64,000 nt of DNA, taken from NCBI RefSeq assembly GCF_001905595.1, contig NZ_LIXI01000001.1, positions 310,001-374,000 of the forward strand, in the 5' to 3' direction. Source of the DNA: Streptomyces sp. CB00316 (GTDB taxonomy: Bacteria; Actinomycetota; Actinomycetes; Streptomycetales; Streptomycetaceae). Shown here piece after piece: positions 34,501 to 41,655 of this stretch. The number at the start of each line of letters is the position of its first letter. The first letter of the stretch is position 1. The notes under the pieces are model-generated. The model was not told the DNA's origin. It ran no database searches and saw only the letters and a program-made list of their open reading frames with translations. The position numbers and the translations under genes are program-made.

Positions 34501-34803
34501 GCCGGTGCCGTTCGGCTCGTGCGCCGTGCTCGTGTGCCCTCGGCTGGTGTTCGTGCGCGGGGGGTTCGCGTCGGCGTGGTCCGTGTCGGAGTGGTCCGTG
34601 TACGAGTGGTCCGTGTTCGTGAGGTCCGTGCGTACCGCCCCGGCGGCGGTGACGGCCGCTCCGGCGGATACGGCAGCGCCGTCCGCGTCGGCGGACCCGG
34701 CGGGCCGGGCGGACCCGTTCGCCCCGGCGGACCCGTGGGTGCCCGGGAGGGCGAGAGGGGCAGCAGCCCCCGTACCGCCGCTGCCGATCAGTTCCTTCTC
34801 CAC
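31558..34803 (-). CDS. Class II lanthionine synthetase LanM
   Basis: A 1081-aa bifunctional enzyme. The N-terminal dehydratase half shows RFTDGTRLVYKPRPL, DGTDLHQENLIACG and VLVDVETLFHP, the kinase-like residues of DUF4135/LanM. The C-terminal LanC half keeps all three zinc ligands: Cys in AWCEGAAGV and Cys-His in LCHGELGLL, plus GLLTGLSGIGHGLLR. It phosphorylates and eliminates Ser/Thr and adds Cys thiols. Residues 1-90 are a low-complexity extension containing TDHSx repeats, unusual for the family (normally about 900-1050 aa). GTG 34803 follows GGGAGGTGCG. The nearest peptide gene (31221-31415) lacks Cys. Confidence 0.92.
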   Translation of the reverse strand: MEKELIGSGGTGAAAPLALPGTHGSAGANGSARPAGSADADGAAVSAGAAVTAAGAVRTDLTNTDHSYTDHSDTDHADANPPRTNTSRGHTSTAHEPNGTGSSAPAPRANPWWLPGVVGEPPMGEPDWVVFVRAVIADAPAEAVVDGRDYPGLSGFALVVAPFAERAAGRLLTSPSNNAVRAGTAVGLAPVLEDFRSHLVRRLARLAARTLVLELHKARRAGRLAGDGPEERFRDFVRRTAGRDGLAALLTSYPVLARILARTSLAAADAFTEMLGRLADDRELLAPSGVLGDRGPGASPGTLAAGRGPGALTGVEAGAGDSHRGGRSVMLLRFTDGTRLVYKPRPLAAHRHFNSLVGWFASLPGTPSLRALRVLDRGDYGWVEFVEERPCSSTAETHLFYRRQGALLALLHLLDGTDLHQENLIACGPHPVLVDVETLFHPPLPQAHSSDPAARALHASVHRVGLLPQLLVGDAAALDVSAIGGGRAAPSPIETADWAGAGTDTMRLVRRSARFTESANRPRLEGVAADPSAYTDALCEGFRAGYTAISDYRDELLGKSGLLTEFAQDEVRVVPRPTWTYTTLLDESTHPDLMRDAAERHQVLSLLRTPALGVPALPGLEDEEIEELWAGDVPVFLTRPGSADLWSGTGREVPAASGSTGLARVEAKVRAMDTVDRQDQERIIRAAMVSTSPEPPHRAEGGARPRTAATAPEPEQLLSAARSVGDQLVSLAYRHEARTNWIGLELLGERYWRLTPMAADLASGYTGPALFLAQLAALTGADRYAEAAREALAPVPGLLDALHGRVDDLAVLGSGAFAGLGGIAYALAEVGTLLGDRTVLDLAGPATRLACAASAAEDGYGVRGGAAGGLVSLLAVHRATGRAEAWRGAERCAERISVAPHPAAGGFAEGVAGIGWALLRFAAAGGGEQYRTAGLRALRRATVDVTVGRAWCEGAAGVALAVADSPDALVDPDLSGWLAERAGELADCAPLADDSLCHGELGLLELLGHSALTGDRTPWVRRAGTLLAAADREGPRCGTPGHVPHPGLLTGLSGIGHGLLRAGFPDRIGSALLLNPSAGVA
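34570..34629 (-). repeat. Four 15-bp tandem repeats in the LanM N-terminus
   Basis: Units of the type GTCGGAGTGGTCCGT at 34570, 34585, 34600 and 34615 keep the frame and code TDHSx-like steps on the minus strand. They form part of a hydrophilic N-terminal extension of LanM and could vary in number. Confidence 0.8.
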
Positions 34804-34922
34804 CGCACCTCCCAGGTCGGGAGCGGCCCACCGGACCGCTCCCGAACCATCCTGGCGGGAGGGCTCCCGGGGCGCATGGGGGAGATGCCCCCATCTTTCG
34901 CACCCTGGCCCGCAGCGGGGCC

Positions 34923-34970
34923 CGACGGCTCCGCCCCAGGGGCCTCACCCCATCCGGGGCGGAGCCGTCG
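34923..34970 (-). terminator. Hairpin at the end of the LacI gene
   Basis: Arms 34923-34937 and 34956-34970 are perfectly complementary (15 bp) with an 18-base loop. The right arm covers the last codons of the LacI-type gene. It separates that gene from lanM, which starts 120 bp further on, so lanM must have its own promoter in 34804-34922. Confidence 0.7.
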
Positions 34971-36021
34971 ACCCCCGGATCATCAGTTCGGCCGCGATGG
35001 TGGCGATGCCCCCGGGCGGTGGGTTCTCCTTGCCCATGGCGAGCCGGCCCGCCCGCGCGCCCGCCTCGAAGAGCGGCAGCCGTACGGTCGTCAGGGCGGG
35101 TACGGCGTCCACCGAGAACGGCAGGTCGTCGAAGCCGGCCACCGAGATGTCCTGCGGGATGCGCAGCCCCTGGTCCCGTACGGCGGCGCAAGCACCCAGC
35201 GCCACCGTGTCGTTGGCGGCGACGACCGCGGTCACGCCCGGTTCCCGGCGCAGTATGTCGAGGGTGGCCTCATACCCGGAGCGCCGGTCGTAGGGCCCGT
35301 GCACGGTGAGCTGTTCCTCGCCGCCGGGCTCCGTGCCGAGCCCGGCGGCCCGCAGGGCCTCGCGGTGGCCCTCGAGGCGGTGCCGGGTGGTGGTGCGCTC
35401 GGGGGGCCCGGCGACGTAACCGATCCGGCGGTGTCCCAGCGAGATCAGGTGCTCGGTGAGGCGCCGCCCGCCGCCCCGGTTGTCGAAGGCGAGCGCGGCG
35501 ACGAGCGCGTCCCCCTCGGGGAGCGGGGGCCGCCCGCAGAAGACGATCCGGGTTCCGGCGTCGGCCAGCTTGGCCAGCTTCGCGGCCATCGCCGCCTGGT
35601 GCGCCGGGTACTCGACCGCGCCTCCGGTGAGGACGACGGCGGCGGCCCGCTGGCGCTGGAGGAGGGTGAGGTAGGTGAGCTCGCGCTCGGGGGAGCCGCC
35701 GGTGTTGCAGATGACGGCCAGCTTCTCGCCGCCCGCCCGCCCGGAGCCGTCCCCGGGCCCGCCGATCTCGGTCTGCGCGGCCCCCGCCATGATCCCGAAG
35801 AAGGGGTCGGCGATGTCGTTGACCAGGATGCCGACCAGGTCCGACGTGGCGGCGGCCAGCGAACTGGCGGGCCCGTTGAGTACGTAGTCCAGATCGTCCA
35901 CCGCGCGCAGGACCCGCTCCCGGGTCGACACGGCGACCGGGTAGTTGCCGTTCAGCACACGGGAGACGGTGGCCGGGGACACCCGGGCGCGGGCCGCCAC
36001 GTCCGCCAGGGTGACTGTCAT
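34945..36021 (-). CDS. LacI-family sugar-operon repressor
   Basis: A 358-aa LacI/GalR regulator. Residues 4-50 are the HTH and hinge (LADVAARARVSPATVSRVLNG), then a periplasmic-binding-protein-like ligand domain (VGILVNDIADPFF, GHRRIGYVAG, AANDTVALG, SVAGFDDLPFS). ATG 36021 is preceded by GGAGGAAAGCG; an upstream GTG at 36042 is less likely. Divergent from a three-gene sugar catabolic operon, with a LacI-type operator between, so it is very probably the operon's repressor. The sugar is unknown. Confidence 0.9.
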   Translation of the reverse strand: MTVTLADVAARARVSPATVSRVLNGNYPVAVSTRERVLRAVDDLDYVLNGPASSLAAATSDLVGILVNDIADPFFGIMAGAAQTEIGGPGDGSGRAGGEKLAVICNTGGSPERELTYLTLLQRQRAAAVVLTGGAVEYPAHQAAMAAKLAKLADAGTRIVFCGRPPLPEGDALVAALAFDNRGGGRRLTEHLISLGHRRIGYVAGPPERTTTRHRLEGHREALRAAGLGTEPGGEEQLTVHGPYDRRSGYEATLDILRREPGVTAVVAANDTVALGACAAVRDQGLRIPQDISVAGFDDLPFSVDAVPALTTVRLPLFEAGARAGRLAMGKENPPPGGIATIAAELMIRGSTAPPRMG

Positions 36022-36094
36022 CGCTTTCCTCCGTGAGGTCACGTGCGGCGCCCCTCTTGTCCGGCCGCTGTCCGCAGGCTAGCGTCATCTCATA

Positions 36095-36110
36095 TAGAAA
36101 GCGCTTGCTA
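36095..36110. promoter_or_regulatory. LacI-type operator
   Basis: AAGCGCTT (36099-36106) is a perfect palindrome within TAGAAAGCGCTTGCTA, which fits the central CG palindromes of LacI-family operators. It lies 26 bp upstream of the oxidoreductase start codon and 73 bp from the repressor start, so one site could control both directions. Confidence 0.75.
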
Positions 36111-36131
36111 CGGCTGTATGGAGGGAACTTC

Positions 36132-37283
36132 GTGACACGCAGGACAGTGCGCATCGCCATGAACGGCGTCACGGGTCGCATGGGATACCGGCAGCATCTG
36201 GTGCGTTCGATCCTCGCGATCCGGGAGCAGGGCGGCCTGGACCTGGGCGACGGCGAGGTGCTCTGGCCGGAGCCCGTCCTCGTCGGCCGCCGCGCCCACG
36301 CCCTGGAGGAGCTCGCGGCCCGGCACGGGCTGACCGAGTGGTCGACGGACCTGGACGCGGTGCTCGCGGACGACACGATCGACGTCTACTTCGACGCCCA
36401 GGTCACCTCGGCCCGGGTGGAGGCGATCAAGAGGGCCGTCGCCGCGGGCAAGCACGTCTACACCGAGAAGCCCACGGCCACGGACGTCGAGGGCGCCCTC
36501 GACCTGGCCCGCCTCGCCCGGGACGCCGGCATCAAGCACGGCGTGGTCCAGGACAAGATCTTCCTGCCGGGGCTGCTGAAGCTGAAGCGCCTGATCGACG
36601 GCGGTTTCTTCGGCGAGATCCTCTCCGTGCGAGGGGAGTTCGGCTACTGGGTCTTCGAGGGCGACTGGCAGGAGGCCCAGCGCCCCTCGTGGAACTACCG
36701 CGCGGAGGACGGCGGCGGCATCGTCGTGGACATGTTCCCGCACTGGGAGTACGTGCTCCACGAGCTGTTCGGGCAGGTCACCTCCGTAACGGCCCATGTG
36801 CAGACGCACGTTCCGCAGCGCTGGGACGAGCACGGCAAGCCGTACGAGGCGACCGCCGACGACGCGGCGTACGGGATCTTCCAGCTGGCGGGCGGGGCGG
36901 TCGCGCAGATCAACTCCTCCTGGACGGTCCGGGTCAACCGCGACGAGCTGGTGGAGTTCCAGGTGGACGGCACGCACGGCTCCGCCGTGGCAGGCCTGCG
37001 CAACTGCCGCGTACAGCACCGGTCTTCGACGCCCAAGCCGGTCTGGAACCCGGATCTCCCGGTCACCGAGTCGTTCCGCGACCAGTGGCAGGAGATCCCG
37101 GACAACCAGGAGTTCGACAACGGCTTCAAGGCGCAGTGGGAGCTGTTCCTGCGCCATGTAGCCCTGGACGAGCCGTACTCCTGGGACCTGCTGGCCGGCG
37201 CGCGGGGCGTCCAACTCGCCGAGCTGGGACTGAAGTCGTCGGCGGAGGGCCGTCGCTTCGAGGTCCCGGAGCTGACGCTGTGA
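36132..37283 (+). CDS. Gfo/Idh/MocA-family oxidoreductase
   Basis: A 383-aa NAD(P)-dependent sugar dehydrogenase. The N-terminal Rossmann region IAMNGVTGRMGYRQHLVRS is a modified GxGxxG, followed by AGKHVYTEKPTA (Lys of the EKP motif) and the C-terminal alpha/beta domain with GGGIVVDMFPHWEYVL. Members oxidise sugar or inositol hydroxyls or make 3-keto sugars. GTG 36132 has GGAGGGAAC upstream. First gene of a LacI-controlled operon, overlapping the DUF993 gene by GTGA. Together the three genes look like a complete pathway segment for one sugar, not identified here. Confidence 0.88.
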   Translation: MTRRTVRIAMNGVTGRMGYRQHLVRSILAIREQGGLDLGDGEVLWPEPVLVGRRAHALEELAARHGLTEWSTDLDAVLADDTIDVYFDAQVTSARVEAIKRAVAAGKHVYTEKPTATDVEGALDLARLARDAGIKHGVVQDKIFLPGLLKLKRLIDGGFFGEILSVRGEFGYWVFEGDWQEAQRPSWNYRAEDGGGIVVDMFPHWEYVLHELFGQVTSVTAHVQTHVPQRWDEHGKPYEATADDAAYGIFQLAGGAVAQINSSWTVRVNRDELVEFQVDGTHGSAVAGLRNCRVQHRSSTPKPVWNPDLPVTESFRDQWQEIPDNQEFDNGFKAQWELFLRHVALDEPYSWDLLAGARGVQLAELGLKSSAEGRRFEVPELTL

Positions 37284-38434
37284 CGGCCACCGTCCCCCTG
37301 CCCCAGGGCCCGTACACCCCACGCGCGACTCCGCTCGACCTCGCCCCCACGTCCATCCCGCCCACCTCCCGTACGGTCTTCTCGGCGGCCCACGTGGTCG
37401 CGGACCCGTACGCGGACATCAGCCCGGACGACCCGGCTGCCGTCGACTGGGAGTCCACGCTCGCCTTCCGCCGCCACCTCTGGGCGCACGGCCTGGGTGT
37501 CGCGGAGGCGATGGACACGGCACAGCGCGGGATGGGTCTGGACTGGGCGGGCGCGGCCGAGCTGATCCGCCGCTCGGCGGCGGAGGCGAAGGCGGTGGGC
37601 GGGAGGATCGCCTGCGGCGTCGGCACGGACCAGCTACTGCCGGCCTCCGAGCCGACGTTGGCGGAGGTGTCCGCCGCGTACGAGGAGCAGCTGGCCCTGG
37701 CCGAGGCGAACGGCGTACAGCCGATCCTGATGGCGTCCCGCGCACTGGCGAAGGCGGCACGGGGCCCGGAGGACTACCTCGCCACCTACGCACACCTCCT
37801 GCGCCAGGCCTCCGAGCCGGTGATCCTGCACTGGCTGGGCCCGATGTTCGACCCGGCGCTGGAGGGCTACTGGGGCAGCGCCGACCTGGACCAGGCCACG
37901 GACACGTTCCTGAAGGTCATCGCCGAACACCCGGACAAGGTCGACGGCATCAAGATCTCCCTCCTGGACGCGGCCCGCGAGATCGACGTACGCCGCCGCC
38001 TCCCGAGCGGGGTGCGCTGCTACACGGGTGACGACTTCAACTACCCGGAGCTGATCGCGGGCGACGAACGCGGCTTCAGCCACGCGCTGTTGGGCATCTT
38101 CGACCCGCTGGGCCCGCTGGCGGCACACGCGGTACGGGTGCTGGACACAGGCGACACGGCGGGCTTCCGCGCCCTGCTCGACCCCACGGTCGAACTCTCC
38201 CGCCATCTCTTCCAGCCCCCCACCCGCTTCTACAAGACGGGCGTGGTCCTCCTGGCCTGGCTGGCCGGCCACCAGAGCCACTTCACGATGGCGGGCGGTC
38301 TCCAGTCGGCCCGCTCGCTGCCGCACCTGGCGAAGGCGTACGAACTGGCGGACGGCTTGGGCCTGTTCCCTGACCCGGGCCTGGCGGCACACCGTATGCG
38401 AGCGCTCCTCGCGGTCCACGGAGGAACACGATGA
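37280..38434 (+). CDS. DUF993-family (dihydrodipicolinate-synthase-like) protein
   Basis: A 384-aa protein of the DUF993 family, a TIM-barrel group related to aldolases of the DapA type. Visible conserved segments are GTDQLLPASEPT, QPILMASRALA, PVILHWLGPMFDP, GIKISLLDA (candidate Schiff-base Lys) and GDDFNYPELI. An aldolase or lyase acting on the keto-sugar formed by the upstream dehydrogenase is plausible but unproven. GTG 37280 overlaps the upstream stop, and the end overlaps the next gene by ATGA. The first 30 residues are Pro-rich and may not be part of the fold. Confidence 0.85.
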   Translation: MTATVPLPQGPYTPRATPLDLAPTSIPPTSRTVFSAAHVVADPYADISPDDPAAVDWESTLAFRRHLWAHGLGVAEAMDTAQRGMGLDWAGAAELIRRSAAEAKAVGGRIACGVGTDQLLPASEPTLAEVSAAYEEQLALAEANGVQPILMASRALAKAARGPEDYLATYAHLLRQASEPVILHWLGPMFDPALEGYWGSADLDQATDTFLKVIAEHPDKVDGIKISLLDAAREIDVRRRLPSGVRCYTGDDFNYPELIAGDERGFSHALLGIFDPLGPLAAHAVRVLDTGDTAGFRALLDPTVELSRHLFQPPTRFYKTGVVLLAWLAGHQSHFTMAGGLQSARSLPHLAKAYELADGLGLFPDPGLAAHRMRALLAVHGGTR

Positions 38435-39264
38435 TCGACCGGCTCTCCCGCCTCTCGCTCAACCAGGAGACCATCAAGCAGTGGTCGCTGCCGGAGTTGA
38501 CGGAGGGCTGCGTCAAGGCGGGCATCGGCCAGGTCGGCCTGTGGCGCGCGCCGGTCCAGGCGTACGGCGTCGAGCGCACGGCGAGGCTCCTCGTGGACGC
38601 CGGGCTCACCGTCACCAGCCTCTGCCGGGGCGGCTTCCTCACCGCCCTGGACCCGGCGGACCGGGCCGCCGCCCTGGACGACAACCGCCGGGCGATCGAC
38701 GAGGCGGCGGCCCTCTCCACGGACACCCTGGTCCTGGTCTCCGGCGGCCTCCCGTCCGGCAGCCGGGACCTGTACGGGGCGCGGGAGCGGGTGGCGGACG
38801 CGCTGGCCGAACTCGCCCCGTACGCGGCCGGACACGGCGTACGCCTGGCGATCGAACCGCTGCACCCGATGTTCGCGTCGGACCGCTGCGTGGTCTCCAC
38901 CCTCGGCCAGGCCCTGGACCTCGCGGAACGCTTCCCGGCCGAGCAGGTGGGGGTGGTCGTCGACACGTACCACGTCTGGTGGGACGACCGGGCGCCCGCC
39001 GAGATCGCCCGTGCGGGGGCGGGCGGCCGTATCCACTCCTTCCAGCTGGCCGACTGGATCACCCCGCTCCCGGCGGGCGTTCTGCTGGGCCGGGGTCAAC
39101 TGGGGGACGGAAGCGTGGACTTCCGCGCGTTCCGTGGGCAGGTTGAAGCCGCGGGCTTCGACGGCCCGATCGAGGTGGAGATCTTCAACGAGAAGCTGTG
39201 GGCCCGGGACGGGGCCGAAGTCCTGGCCGAGGTCGCGCAGCGTTATGTGCAACATGCCTGCTGA
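38431..39264 (+). CDS. Sugar phosphate isomerase/epimerase (TIM barrel)
   Basis: A 277-aa AP endonuclease/xylose-isomerase-like TIM barrel. LAIEPLHPMFA (Glu metal ligand), GVVVDTYHVWWDD (Asp, His) and PIEVEIFNEKLW near the end give the usual metal site. ATG 38431 overlaps the DUF993 stop by ATGA. It is the third gene of the LacI operon and likely interconverts keto and aldo forms, or acts on a 3-keto intermediate from the dehydrogenase. No kinase or transporter gene is in this operon. Confidence 0.87.
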   Translation: MIDRLSRLSLNQETIKQWSLPELTEGCVKAGIGQVGLWRAPVQAYGVERTARLLVDAGLTVTSLCRGGFLTALDPADRAAALDDNRRAIDEAAALSTDTLVLVSGGLPSGSRDLYGARERVADALAELAPYAAGHGVRLAIEPLHPMFASDRCVVSTLGQALDLAERFPAEQVGVVVDTYHVWWDDRAPAEIARAGAGGRIHSFQLADWITPLPAGVLLGRGQLGDGSVDFRAFRGQVEAAGFDGPIEVEIFNEKLWARDGAEVLAEVAQRYVQHAC

Positions 39265-39402
39265 GAGCCCTGATCGAGATCGAAGGTAAAGAGATCGCAA
39301 AGGACTGCAACCTTTGCGTACCCTCCCGGGTCACACATGGCGTCGGGACTTCCGGGGAGGGGTCCGGGGGGAACGGGAAGGCCCGACGGGGGGAAAGCGA
39401 GG

Positions 39403-39428
39403 GGGGTCCGGCCGCGAGGCCGGGCCCC
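39403..39428 (+). terminator. Hairpin terminator after the LacI-controlled operon
   Basis: An 11-bp stem with one G-T pair (39403-39413 with 39418-39428), followed by a moderately T-rich ATTCTTGCTTT. It lies in 39265-39572, a 308-bp gap in which no gene is seen. Confidence 0.55.
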
Positions 39429-39572
39429 ATTCTTGCTTTCCGGCCCCTTGCTTTCCGGTCGGCGGGGACGAACCACGGCCAGGGGCCGCCCGGCGAACAC
39501 CGGACGGCCCCCGAGCACAGAACGTCCTCCGATCACGGAACGCCGCCCTCGATCACGGAACGCTCCCCCGGA

Positions 39573-39992
39573 TCACAGCGCGAGCATGACCCGCGCGGGG
39601 ATGCCGGCGTCCGCGAGCGGGCGCAGCGCCAGCCGGATCAGGGCCAGCGCGTTGTCGTCGCCCGCGATGCGGTTGGCGCTGAGTTCGCCGCACGTCAGGC
39701 AGAGGTGGATGAGCATCCACTCCCCGTCCTGCCGCACCGACAGGCTCAGCGCCGTCATCCGTCCGCCGCAGCCCGCAGCCCGGTCGCCCGGCACCCGCCG
39801 GTCGACGTGCAGGCTGACGAGGCAGGACGGGCAGTGGTTGCGATGGGCGGTGCCCGGCGCGACGAGGGAGACATCGAGTCGGCAGCCGACGCACCGGAAC
39901 GCATCACCGCGTGCTCCGGCCGGTCCGTGGAGGACGTCCTTCGCCCGCTGGGGGCGGCGCTGCCCGGCCGGCCGGGCCCTACGCCGCGTCAC
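39573..39992 (-). CDS. RNHCP-domain zinc-ribbon protein, second of a tandem pair
   Basis: A 139-aa protein. After a basic N-terminus of about 30 residues come FRCVGCRLDVS, RNHCPSCLVSLHVD, a CGGRM segment and HLCLTCGELSANRI: four Cys pairs fitting the RNHCP domain, a likely double zinc-ribbon named after its motif. Function of the family is unknown. GTG 39992 overlaps the stop of the upstream paralogue (GTGA), so the two are co-translated. Confidence 0.8.
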   Translation of the reverse strand: MTRRRARPAGQRRPQRAKDVLHGPAGARGDAFRCVGCRLDVSLVAPGTAHRNHCPSCLVSLHVDRRVPGDRAAGCGGRMTALSLSVRQDGEWMLIHLCLTCGELSANRIAGDDNALALIRLALRPLADAGIPARVMLAL

Positions 39993-40363
39993 AGGTCACC
40001 GAACGCTTCGAGCGGGAAGGGCGGCTGCGCCAGGGGACGTACGGCCATCCGCATCAGGATCAGCTGGTTGTCGTCCCCGCAGACGGGATTCGAGGTCAGC
40101 TCGTCGCAGCGGGTGCAGCGATGGACGACCATCCAGTCACCGGTGCGGAGCACCGCGATGGAGATCGGGGCCATCCGGCCCTCGCAGTCGGAGGGGCCGC
40201 TCTCGACGTGATCGACGAGGTGCTGGGAGTGCAGGCAACTGGGGCAGTGGTTGCGCCGGCTGCCGTCGGGCGCGACCACTGCGACGGTCAGGCCGCAGCG
40301 GACGCAGGTGAAGGTGTCCAGGGAGGACATGGGTGAGCGATGGCGGGGGTTGTCGTGTGACAC
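39989..40363 (-). CDS. RNHCP-domain zinc-ribbon protein, first of a tandem pair
   Basis: A 124-aa protein with FTCVRCGLTVAVVAPDG, RRNHCPSCLHSQHLVDHV, DCEGRM and HRCTRCDELTSNPVCGDDNQ, the same Cys layout as its neighbour, about half identical by eye, so the pair arose by duplication. GTG at 40363 is chosen because AAGGAG lies 7 bases upstream; ATG at 40330 gives a 113-aa form starting right at the domain but has no good ribosome site. Family function unknown; RNA or protein binding is a guess from the zinc ribbons. Confidence 0.8.
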   Translation of the reverse strand: MSHDNPRHRSPMSSLDTFTCVRCGLTVAVVAPDGSRRNHCPSCLHSQHLVDHVESGPSDCEGRMAPISIAVLRTGDWMVVHRCTRCDELTSNPVCGDDNQLILMRMAVRPLAQPPFPLEAFGDL

Positions 40364-40997
40364 CCGGATACTCCTTGCCGAAGGTGAGGAACAGAAGCAG
40401 CAGGGAAGTACCGAGCACCCCTCGCGGCGGAGTGCCGGAGCGTCGGAGGGCGTGGAGAAGGGCCGTAGGCGGTGGAGCGTCAGCAGACGGTGAACGTACG
40501 GCCGCACACGCGGTCAGGTCCGGTCGCCCCTGCGCTGTGGGCGCGACGAGGGAGGCTCGGAGTCACTGGCCGGGGCATACATCAACTGCTTTCCAGGGCA
40601 CACGGCCCAGAGGTCACCTGCGGTCGGCACCGCGTCGAGGCGGAAGCACCGTAACAACGGGGACGGGAGGTGGACCACCGAATTACGCGCGGCGCTCCTG
40701 GCCTGCCGCAAGACCGTCCCCCGGTCCCTCGCGCCCGGGTGAAGGACACCGGGCGGGGTACCCGTCGCCGTGCGGCGCGCCGGCCGGCGCTCGTGGCCTG
40801 GGGGGTGCAGTTGGCGCTCAACGCGCTGTGGACCCCGCTGTTCTTCGCCGCCGAGCAGTACGGGCCGGCCTGAGACCGGCCACCGGACCCATCCGAACGA
40901 GCCACGGCTCCGAACAACACTCCCAGGGTCTCGGAACCGGCCTCACCTCCACCGTTCGACGGTGACTGGGTGGGCGCCCCGGGGGTATCCGGCGCAC
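40364..40997. other. Region without an intact gene
   Basis: 634 bp with no supported intact gene. It holds the promoter region of the RNHCP pair on the left and a TspO-like remnant at 40793-40873 on the right. Codon bias is mixed, as in decaying sequence. Confidence 0.6.
40793..40873 (+). pseudogene. Remnant of a TspO/MBR tryptophan-rich sensory protein
   Basis: The frame ending at the TGA 40871-40873 reads VAWGVQLALNALWTPLFFAA, which matches the best conserved membrane segment of TspO proteins (AQLALNxxWTPLFF). Nothing else of a normal 150-aa TspO is in frame. It is probably the last trace of a deleted gene. Confidence 0.6.
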
Positions 40998-41264
40998 ATG
41001 GCCTTCATCAAGCGTGTTGCCCTCGCCCCTCGCGCTGTACGTCAGCTGCGGCGCGTCCGATCGGTCTACCTCGGCGGGATGGTGCTCTCCCTGCTGGGAC
41101 TGGTCCTCCAGCTGGACCGCGACGGGGGCGGCCGCCAGACGGAGATCACGGCGGTCCTGCTCGTGGCGTTCGCCGCCCTGTTCGGGCTGACGGTCGTCCA
41201 GCTGTGGCGCCACACGAGGACCAGCCACTGCAGCACGGCGAAGAGGCTGACGCCGTCCCTCTGA
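40998..41264 (+). CDS. Small two-helix membrane protein
   Basis: An 88-aa protein starting MAFIKRVALAPRAVRQL, a basic cytoplasmic end, followed by two hydrophobic segments (YLGGMVLSLLGLVLQL and ITAVLLVAFAALFGLTVVQL) and a short basic tail. ATG 40998; no strong ribosome site, so start and expression are uncertain. No family recognised. The good third-position GC bias over its length supports coding. Confidence 0.55.
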   Translation: MAFIKRVALAPRAVRQLRRVRSVYLGGMVLSLLGLVLQLDRDGGGRQTEITAVLLVAFAALFGLTVVQLWRHTRTSHCSTAKRLTPSL

Positions 41265-41430
41265 CCCGCACCGCCGCCGAGGACGGACGGTCGGCGGGCA
41301 CCCCGCAAGCCCGACTGTCGGAACCGGCCGCCTTTTTCGCGGCCGGGGGCTCTCTTGCTGCGGAGATTCCCCGCCTGCGCGTGGACCACCTTCCTGACCT
41401 GCAGGTCTATACGGGCTTTGCCTCCGTACG

Positions 41431-41655
41431 TCAGGCGGAGAGCTCGCCGTCCTTGACGGCGTTGACGAACCGGGTCCAACCCTGGGGGGAGAAGGCGAGC
41501 GCGGGGCCGGCGGGAGTCTTGCTGTCGCGTACGGGGACGGTGGCGTGACCGCGGGCGACCTCAAGGCACTCGCCCTGGTTCCCGCCGCTGTAGCTGGACT
41601 TGAACCAGCCCGTGAGGGTGGACACGTCCGCAATGCTCCGCCTACTGCTGCCCAT
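41431..41655 (-). CDS. DUF397 protein
   Basis: A 74-aa protein with WFKSSYSGGNQGECLEVA and VPVRDSKTPAGPALAFSPQGW, the standard DUF397 pattern. In Streptomyces these small proteins (bldB/whiJ-locus type) sit beside XRE/DUF5753 regulators and modulate them, possibly as toxin-antitoxin-like pairs. ATG 41655 has GGAGCACCAAC upstream and lies 14 bp inside the end of the XRE gene, so the two are coupled. Confidence 0.92.
   Translation of the reverse strand: MGSSRRSIADVSTLTGWFKSSYSGGNQGECLEVARGHATVPVRDSKTPAGPALAFSPQGWTRFVNAVKDGELSA

Noticed and set aside
31633..36036. A 1467-codon plus-strand open frame running opposite lanM and the lacI gene
   Set aside because: It lies antisense to two clearly recognisable genes, is Gly/Arg/Pro/Gln-rich without any domain, and results from GC bias in the third position.
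36132..37283. Gfo/Idh/MocA protein as the missing inositol dehydrogenase IolG
   Set aside because: It is in a separate LacI-controlled operon 18 kb from the iol genes with DUF993 and another TIM barrel; nothing in the sequence ties it to inositol.
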